DNA from: Glycomyces xiaoerkulensis
GTDB lineage: Bacteria > Actinomycetota > Actinomycetes > Mycobacteriales > Micromonosporaceae
Direction of reading: 5' to 3'
Assembly (NCBI RefSeq): GCF_002798405.1
Contig: NZ_PGGV01000014.1
Span: forward strand, 93,977-157,976
DNA: 64,000 nucleotides
The notes beneath the pieces were generated by a model. That model was not told the DNA's origin and did not search any database. It was given only the letters and a program-made list of their open reading frames with translations. The translations under genes and the position numbers were made by a program. How positions within the stretch are numbered: position 1 is the first letter of the stretch; each line of letters opens with the position of its first letter. Below, piece by piece: positions 59,002-64,000 of the stretch.

Positions 59002-60230
59002 CCCGCACCGACGTCGCCGATCCGGAACCGCAGGGATCGGCCGCCGAGTCCCGACCCATGGTCAAGCCGTTGGCGCCGCTGGCGTTGGCCACCTTCGCCG
59101 TCGGTACCGACGCGTTCGTGATCGCCGGCCTCCTGCCGGCCATCGGTGCCGACCTGGACGTGAGCACCCCGGCGGCCGGGCAGTTGGTGACGGTGTTCGC
59201 GCTGACGCTCGCCGTCGCGGCCCCGGTGCTGAGCTGGCTGCTCAGCCCGCTGGATCGTCGCAAGGCCCTGCATCTGGCGCTGGCCGTGTTCGTCATCGGC
59301 AATGTCGCGACCGCACTGAGCCCGACCTACCCGCTCGCGCTGGCGGCCCGGATCATCACCGCTCTCGGTGCCGCGACGATCACCTCCACCGCCTCGAGCG
59401 CCGCCGTCGCGATCACACCGGACGGACGCCGAGGCCGGGCGATAGCACTGGTCATCGGCGGATTGACGCTGTCGACCGCGCTGGGCATGCCACTGGGCAA
59501 CGTGATCGGCGGTATCGATTGGCGCCTCACGCTGTGGGCCGTGGCCGGACTCGGCGTCCTCGCAGCGATCGGCATCTCGATGTCGTTGCCGCCGGTGACA
59601 CTGCCGGCGACCAGCCTGACCGCCCGCCTGGCGCCGCTGCGGCAGTCCAAGGTGCTCACCATCCTGGCGGCCACCGTGCTGGTGATGGCCGGCCACTACA
59701 CCGTGTACACCTACATCGGCGCCGTCACCCACGACGCCACGACCGGATCGTTCCCCCAGGCGCTCACCCTGATCCTGTTCGCCTGGGGCGTCGGAGTCCT
59801 GGCCGGTAACTTCATGGCCGGGTACCTGGTGGACAAGCTGCCGTCGCTCGGGGTCGCTTTGGCCGCGCTCGCCGGCGGCGCCGTGCTGCTCGCCATCAGC
59901 CCATTGACGGTGAGCGACCTGGTCCTCGCCGCGGTCTGGGCCGCGATCTGGGGAGCGACGGACGGCATGGCCTCGGTGGTGCAGCAACATCGGCTGGTGA
60001 TGATCGCGCCCGCCTCCGCACCGCTGCTGTTCGGCCTGAATTCCTCCGCGATCTACGTCGGGGTCGCGGTCGGCGGCGTGCTCGGCGGCCTGTCCCAGGA
60101 TTGGCTGTCGATCACCCTGCTGGGTGTACCCGCCGCCGTCTTGGCGGTGCTCGCAGCGGCGGTCACCGTCGCTCAGGCCCAAGCACGGCAGGCGGAGGTC
60201 GCACCGGAGAAGCCCGAGTATTCGCGCTAG
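58998..60230 (+). CDS. MFS efflux transporter (DHA1-like) in the MarR unit
   Basis: 410 residues from TTG 58998 behind GGAGG. Twelve helices. The loop 2-3 motif is LDRRKALHLALAVFVIG. A FVIAGLLPAIGADLDVSTPAAGQLVTVFAL start and a GLTLSTALGMPLGNVIGG motif C mark the DHA1 drug-efflux group. Regulated with the VOC gene by MarR, so it probably exports the inducing compound. Confidence 0.9.
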   Translation: MTRTDVADPEPQGSAAESRPMVKPLAPLALATFAVGTDAFVIAGLLPAIGADLDVSTPAAGQLVTVFALTLAVAAPVLSWLLSPLDRRKALHLALAVFVIGNVATALSPTYPLALAARIITALGAATITSTASSAAVAITPDGRRGRAIALVIGGLTLSTALGMPLGNVIGGIDWRLTLWAVAGLGVLAAIGISMSLPPVTLPATSLTARLAPLRQSKVLTILAATVLVMAGHYTVYTYIGAVTHDATTGSFPQALTLILFAWGVGVLAGNFMAGYLVDKLPSLGVALAALAGGAVLLAISPLTVSDLVLAAVWAAIWGATDGMASVVQQHRLVMIAPASAPLLFGLNSSAIYVGVAVGGVLGGLSQDWLSITLLGVPAAVLAVLAAAVTVAQAQARQAEVAPEKPEYSR

Positions 60231-60497
60231 CGCCCGGAGGCGACGCGAGCCGCACCCACCGGCGGGGCGCCCACCCGGCAAGCGGGCGTCAGTCTCGTTA
60301 CCGGCGACATGCGAGGGGCACGAGCGAGATCGCGAGCAATGGCCGAAGCCGACCGAGCTCGATCGCGGTCCGCTCGTGTCCCCCCACGGCGGCGGTGAGC
60401 CGGGAACGACTGCTGTCGACCTGACGACAGACTCCTACCGAACGGTATCGACAGCCCTTAATCTCAGGGGGTCCCCATCTCGAGGAGCACCCCCACC
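60231..60497. other. Intergenic region upstream of the deaminase toxin
   Basis: A 267-base gap with no gene that I can support. It must contain the promoter of the toxin pair, since both flanking genes point right. No palindrome or clear promoter box was found. Confidence 0.3.
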
Positions 60498-61271
60498 ATG
60501 TCCCTCGCATCGGAACTCGTGACCCGGCTGCGCACGATCATCGAACAGGCTCGGCAGGCCGGCCGGTCCGCAGAAGCCGCTCGATCCCGGGCCGAGGCTG
60601 CGGCCGAAGGCGTCGGCTCGGCCGCCGAAGGAACCGGCAGCGTCCTGCCCGGCGAGACGTTAGCGCACTGGCGCCGGGGCGACCGGGCACTCAGTGAAGC
60701 CGCCGCGCTCTTCGAGTCCGGGGCCCGCAAAGGCGAGGAGTACATCGCCTTGGTCGAGAGCCGATCAGCCGGGAGCGGCCGGGCGGCGCCGCCGGTGCCG
60801 TCGGCTCGTGCAGCGAACACGTACGACCCCACCGTCCATAATTCCGGGCACGCGGAGGCGATCCAGCGATTCGGGTGGTCGAGGAACGCCACCGGCCGGA
60901 TCAAGGCCCGCGGTCTGCTGTACGACGACCGCGGCCGGCCCGTCCTCCACCGGCCGCTCAAAGCGCTCGGCGGCGACAAGGTCTACCACGCCCCGGACCT
61001 GCAGGACCGGTGGCGGACCCGCGAGGTCGCGACCTCCTGGCACATCGAAGGCGGCGTAGCCGCCTACATGCGACGGACCCGGACGCCGACCATGGCGCTG
61101 TGGCTGAACGTGCCCTCCTGCGGCGGCCCGGGGCGACCCGATGCGAACGGCTGCCACGAAAACCTCCCGAAAGTCCTCCCAAAGGGGTACACGCTCCATG
61201 TTCACGTCCACGACGAACGCGGCAACCACTGGCACAATGCCTACCAGGGGACCGGAGAGGCATTGAAATGA
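60498..61271 (+). CDS. DddA-like double-stranded DNA cytosine deaminase toxin
   Basis: 257 residues. The N-terminal 90 residues form a helical, Ala/Glu/Arg-rich domain like the ESX-export-associated leaders (ELVTRLRTIIEQARQAGRSAE..). The C-terminal 150 residues match the SCP1.201-like/DddA deaminase fold. The zinc site is HIE (H182, E184 in SWHIEGGVAAYM) plus C208 (NVPSC) and C219 (GCHENLPKVLP), with the characteristic final LPKGYTLHVHV. This family deaminates cytosine to uracil in DNA and is used as an antibacterial toxin. C208 and C219 are ten residues apart, wider than in many relatives. The immunity gene overlaps by four bases. Confidence 0.87.
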   Translation: MSLASELVTRLRTIIEQARQAGRSAEAARSRAEAAAEGVGSAAEGTGSVLPGETLAHWRRGDRALSEAAALFESGARKGEEYIALVESRSAGSGRAAPPVPSARAANTYDPTVHNSGHAEAIQRFGWSRNATGRIKARGLLYDDRGRPVLHRPLKALGGDKVYHAPDLQDRWRTREVATSWHIEGGVAAYMRRTRTPTMALWLNVPSCGGPGRPDANGCHENLPKVLPKGYTLHVHVHDERGNHWHNAYQGTGEALK

Positions 61272-61837
61272 GCAGGGAGTTCGACCGCTACATCGTCACC
61301 ACCGACCCCGGCCTGCTGGCCGACCTGCACGCCCAGCGCGGCCGATTGGATTCGTTCGGTCTGGCCGACTACGCCATGAGCCGCGGCCTCTACCCGCCCG
61401 ATCACGTCGAGGGCCGACGCCACAGCATCACCGAATTCACCCGGCCGGGCCAGGAGGGTCCTCCGCTGCTGGTGTGGACGATCGGGCTCCCCACCCCGGC
61501 CCCGGACGAGGTCGCCGACGACGACGAGGAATACGACGACACCGACGTCTGGGGCGACCTCGTGGCCCCACCCGACACGCATTCCGGCGCGGTCGAACGG
61601 TGGGCGGTCACGACCGACCCCGAGGACGCCCGGCGGCTGCTGGACTTCTGGTCGGCGCCCGAGTCCGGCTACACGGTCGAGGAATACGCCCACCGCCTTG
61701 GCTACGAGCCCGACCCCGCCGCAGGGCAGATCGACGCGATCTTCCTGCACACCGCCTCCGACGGCGACCCGGTACTCATGTGGCGGCCCGGCCCGGGAGA
61801 GCAGGCCGAGGACCGCGACGACGAAGGCCGTGCATGA
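61268..61837 (+). CDS. Immunity protein of the deaminase toxin, internally duplicated
   Basis: 189 residues. ATG 61268 overlaps the toxin stop (ATGA), so a molecule of antidote is made with each toxin. Two repeats are visible. Repeat A (about 7-72) has RYIVTTDPGLLADL.. LADYAMSRGLYPPD.. PPLLVWTIG. Repeat B (about 111-173) has RWAVTTDPEDARRL.. VEEYAHRLGYEPDP.. DPVLMWRPG. They are joined by an acidic hinge (DEVADDDEEYDDTD). No known immunity family was recognised, but position and acidity support neutralisation of the basic DNA-binding deaminase. Confidence 0.78.
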   Translation: MSREFDRYIVTTDPGLLADLHAQRGRLDSFGLADYAMSRGLYPPDHVEGRRHSITEFTRPGQEGPPLLVWTIGLPTPAPDEVADDDEEYDDTDVWGDLVAPPDTHSGAVERWAVTTDPEDARRLLDFWSAPESGYTVEEYAHRLGYEPDPAAGQIDAIFLHTASDGDPVLMWRPGPGEQAEDRDDEGRA

Positions 61838-62022
61838 CCCCCGTGCACGCGATCGATAGGCTCGCTCCGAATCGAGCCCCCCGCCCGCATTCGGAGGCCC
61901 TCTTTCCCGGAGCCGACGCAATCAGCGCGGATTCGAAGCAGAACCAGTGTCTCCCAATGGGTTGCTTTGCACCTCGACGGGTTTCGACCAGGCTCCGTGC
62001 GCACCGGCTAGCCCGAAGAAGC
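61838..62022. other. Intergenic gap between immunity gene and PhzF pseudogene
   Basis: 185 bases between convergent genes; no gene or terminator recognised beyond weak GC pairing. Confidence 0.3.
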
Positions 62023-62755
62023 TCATTGCGCCCTCAGCTCACCGGACATCAACGCGAGCACCTCTCCGCCGAGGAGCACTCCGTCGTCACCGATACGGAT
62101 TCGGAGGTGGCCCTGCCGCTCAACGTCCCCAGGGCCTTGCAGGGCCAGGTACTCGCCACGGGCTCCGTCGGCACCGAGAAGCCGGGCCACACCGAGGACC
62201 GCTCCACCGGTCGCGGTGTCTTCGGCTCCGCCGAGTGAGGTCGTGAAGACTCGGACTCGTAGCCGACCAGCACCTGCGGCCGACCAGAGCACGACCCCGT
62301 GCGTACCGGTCTCCCGGCAGGCGGCGAGTACCTGTTCCGGGTCGAGGTCGACTGCCTCAACGGTTCGAGGGTCCGGCAGGTGGAGGTGGATGCGGCCTCT
62401 CGCCTGCCTCAAGACGGTCGCGGTGGGATACTCCTCAAGCGAGGGGCGCAACGTGACCGGAGTTCGAATGGTCTCCTGCACCGGTGCACCGGCGCCCATC
62501 TGCCTCGCCCAGACACACGCAGCCTCGCAGTGGACCAGCAGGGATTCGCCTTGTTCGTGCCGCACCACCAGCGGAGTGCGTGCGGTCACCTCCAACTCCG
62601 AGGAGAGGACGGCGCCGGCCGCCAGCGACGTCTGCAGGCACTGCCAGTTCTTCAACAGGCGAGAAGGTACGCATCACGACTTCGCGATCGTCTTGTCGGA
62701 CGATGAACCCGGTGTCCGGTACCGCCAACGCCGCCGCATACGAGGCAAGTTCCAC
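62023..62755 (-). pseudogene. PhzF-like protein gene, 5'-truncated and frameshifted
   Basis: Two overlapping frames reconstruct a PhzF-family protein. The 5' frame (62755 down to about 62645) reads VELASYAAALAVPDTGFIVRQ and MRTFSPVEEL, and the 3' frame (about 62644 to 62023) reads CLQTSLAAGAVLSSEL, GRIHLHLPDPRTVEAVDLDPEQV and RVFTTSLGGAEDTATGGAV, where the E-D-x-A-T-G catalytic region is intact. A one-base gain at about 62638-62648 (CTGGCAGTGCCTG) separates them. The usual N-terminal strand and its first 25 residues are absent. The sequence upstream is the right end of the TnpB element, which cuts it. Confidence 0.7.
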
Positions 62756-62763
62756 ATCAGCAG

Positions 62764-62803
62764 GCGGGAACGCTTTGACTTCCTCCCTTCCCTTAAAGGG
62801 AGG
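62764..62803 (-). mobile_element. Right end of an IS605-type TnpB element with omega-RNA-like hairpin
   Basis: Overlapping the tnpB stop (62793), 62782-62803 folds as CCTCCCTT-N6-AAGGGAGG, the terminal stem typical of IS605/IS1341 right ends. A TCAA-like end follows at about 62775-62778 on the minus strand, the usual right-cleavage sequence. Beyond that begins PhzF-like coding sequence, so this would be the guide portion of an omega-RNA. The left end is outside the window. Confidence 0.65.
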
Positions 62804-64000
62804 GGGTTCCAGCCGTCGCCGGCTGGGTTTCCTGCTTCGTTGCCGACTGCCCGCCCGGAGGTTTCCGTTGAGGTCTTACACCGGCTCCACAGGCCGCAAC
62901 CGCCAGCCCGGCGGCCAGAATGTTCTTCGCCGCGTTCACATCGCGGTCCTCGCGGTGGCCGCAGGCGGCGCACTCGAAGACCCGCTGGGCGAGCGGCATC
63001 GCAGGTTTCATGGTGCCGCAGGCCGAACAGGTCTTGGACGAGGGCAGGAACCGGTCGACGACGACCAGGCCCCGGCCGTACCACCCGGCCTTGTACTCGA
63101 TCATGCGGCGGAAGGCGGCCCAGGAGGCGTCGGCTATGGCGCGGGCGAGGGTGTGGTTCGAGAGCATCCCGCGCACGCTCAGGTCCTCGATCGCGATCGT
63201 TTGGTTTTCGCGAACCAATCGAGTGGTGAGCTTGTGCAGGTGGTCGTGCCGCCGATCCGACACCCGCGCGTGCGCGCGGGCCAGGCGAACCTGGGCTTTC
63301 CTGCGGTTGTTGGAGCCTTGCTGTTTGCGCGACAGCTCACGCTGCCGCCGCTTGATGCGGGCCCGGTCGCGGGCCTCGTGGCGCGGGTTGGTGAGGTGCT
63401 CGCCGGTCGAGAGCGTCAGCAGGCTGGTGATCCCGGCGTCGACCCCGACCGCCGTGTCGTTCTCTGGAAGGGTCGGGAGGTCCTCTGCGATCAGGAGCGA
63501 GACGAACCAGCGCCCGGCCGCGTCGCGGGAGACGGTCACCGTCGACGGGGCCGCCCCGTGCGGCAGCGGCCGGGACCACTTGATGCGCAGCGGCGCATCG
63601 TGCTTCGCGAGCGTGAGCTCGCCGCCGGTGTACTTGAACGCCGAGCGGGTGTACTCGGCCGAGCCGACCAGGTGTCGCTTGCGTTTGAAGCACGGGTAGC
63701 CGGTGCGCTGCTCGAAGAAGTTCGCGAAGCCTTTCTGGAGGTGTCGCAGGGCCTGCTGCAACGGGACCGAGGAGACCTCGCCCAGGAACGCGAGGTCGTT
63801 CCGCCGCTTCCACTTGGTCAGCAGCGCCGAGGTGTCGGCATAGGTGACCCGCGCCTTGCGCCGATACCACGCTTTGGTGCGGGCGTCGAGCGCCTTGTTG
63901 TAGACCAGGCGCACACATCCGAACGTCCGGGCCAGGTTCGCCGCCTGGCCCGGGGTCGGGTAGCACCGGAACCGGTAGGCCCGGTGGCGCGCATGGACAC
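62793..64000 (-). CDS. tnpB: TnpB, RNA-guided nuclease of an IS605-type element (5' part outside window)
   Basis: At least 402 codons; the start lies right of the window, since the frame is open to the edge (YRFRCYPTPGQAANLARTFG.. is present). A typical TnpB N-terminus is followed by the RuvC domain: first Asp in VGVDAGITSLLTLS, Glu in IAIEDLSVRGML, the zinc finger CSACG..CAACG, and the last Asp in DRDVNAAKNIL. All three catalytic acids are intact, so an active nuclease is plausible. TnpB uses an omega-RNA from the element's right end to cut DNA beside a TAM. No TnpA is within the window. Confidence 0.92.
   Translation of the reverse strand, partial: VHARHRAYRFRCYPTPGQAANLARTFGCVRLVYNKALDARTKAWYRRKARVTYADTSALLTKWKRRNDLAFLGEVSSVPLQQALRHLQKGFANFFEQRTGYPCFKRKRHLVGSAEYTRSAFKYTGGELTLAKHDAPLRIKWSRPLPHGAAPSTVTVSRDAAGRWFVSLLIAEDLPTLPENDTAVGVDAGITSLLTLSTGEHLTNPRHEARDRARIKRRQRELSRKQQGSNNRRKAQVRLARAHARVSDRRHDHLHKLTTRLVRENQTIAIEDLSVRGMLSNHTLARAIADASWAAFRRMIEYKAGWYGRGLVVVDRFLPSSKTCSACGTMKPAMPLAQRVFECAACGHREDRDVNAAKNILAAGLAVAACGAGVRPQRKPPGGQSATKQETQPATAGTPSL

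Noticed and set aside
62435..62755. 106-codon minus frame treated as a separate gene
   Set aside because: It is the 5' half of the frameshifted PhzF-like gene, not an independent protein.
62920..63699. Plus-strand frame opposite tnpB
   Set aside because: Antisense reading of the RuvC gene; no domain.

Overview
The window comes from a very GC-rich Gram-positive genome. GTG and TTG starts, four-base ATGA/TTGA overlaps between co-directional genes, many LacI-type regulators, lipoprotein sugar-binding proteins and secreted enzymes with ricin-type lectin tails all point to a soil or plant-associated actinomycete. A Glycomyces- or Streptomyces-like organism fits, but the genus cannot be fixed from sequence reading alone. 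I saw no rRNA, tRNA or CRISPR array.

Layout. 1-6,959: housekeeping and stress genes: a TerC-type membrane protein cut by the window edge, an amino-acid permease coupled to an acetyltransferase, a GPP34 protein, and a divergent sulfur unit (ArsR-rhodanese regulator facing a metallo-beta-lactamase-rhodanese gene and an MFS carrier). 7,195-24,000: carbohydrate region I. It holds a LacI regulator, an SMP-30 lactonase, a secreted GH64 beta-1,3-glucanase, a GH127 beta-L-arabinofuranosidase with its ABC importer and LacI regulator, a secreted clan GH-A hydrolase, a sugar-acid (IlvD/Edd) dehydratase, an SDR dehydrogenase and an orphan YtfQ-like sugar-binding lipoprotein. Together they suggest breakdown of arabinose-containing plant glycans, uptake of the sugars and oxidation through sugar acids. 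24,310-28,570: a divergent NmrA/HxlR pair and a DUF222-HNH (13E12-type) gene whose 3' end is repeated 970 bp away. 28,988-38,369: carbohydrate region II. It holds a secreted sialidase-like lectin protein, a LacI regulator, a three-gene ABC importer, a GH2 enzyme and a convergent sulfotransferase. Four copies of a TTGCA-N5-TGCAA box flank the regulator on both sides. 38,503-47,038: a molybdopterin oxidoreductase that lacks the usual N-terminal FeS cysteines, with a small partner, divergent from a complete Mrp Na+/H+ antiporter operon (A with fused B, then C, D, E, F, G).

47,302-54,933 is a conflict-type island. A transposase-type helix-turn-helix is fused to a STAND NTPase and TPRs. It lies close to a trypsin-STAND-TPR protein encoded next to a Trypco1 (trypsin co-occurring) protein, two unknown secreted or membrane proteins, and an unknown Rossmann-like protein. 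55,368-57,095 encodes a secreted CBM2 protein with an unrecognised His-rich catalytic-like domain behind a CebR-like box. 57,305-60,230 holds a DUF998 membrane protein and a MarR-VOC-MFS unit with two near-identical MarR operators. 60,498-61,837 is a DddA-like deaminase toxin with a translationally coupled, internally duplicated immunity protein. The right edge carries an intact TnpB gene (5' end outside the window). Its right-end hairpin abuts a 5'-truncated and frameshifted PhzF-like gene, which is best read as an IS605-type insertion scar.

Regulation is unusually legible. At least five palindrome families can be paired with the adjacent regulator by position.
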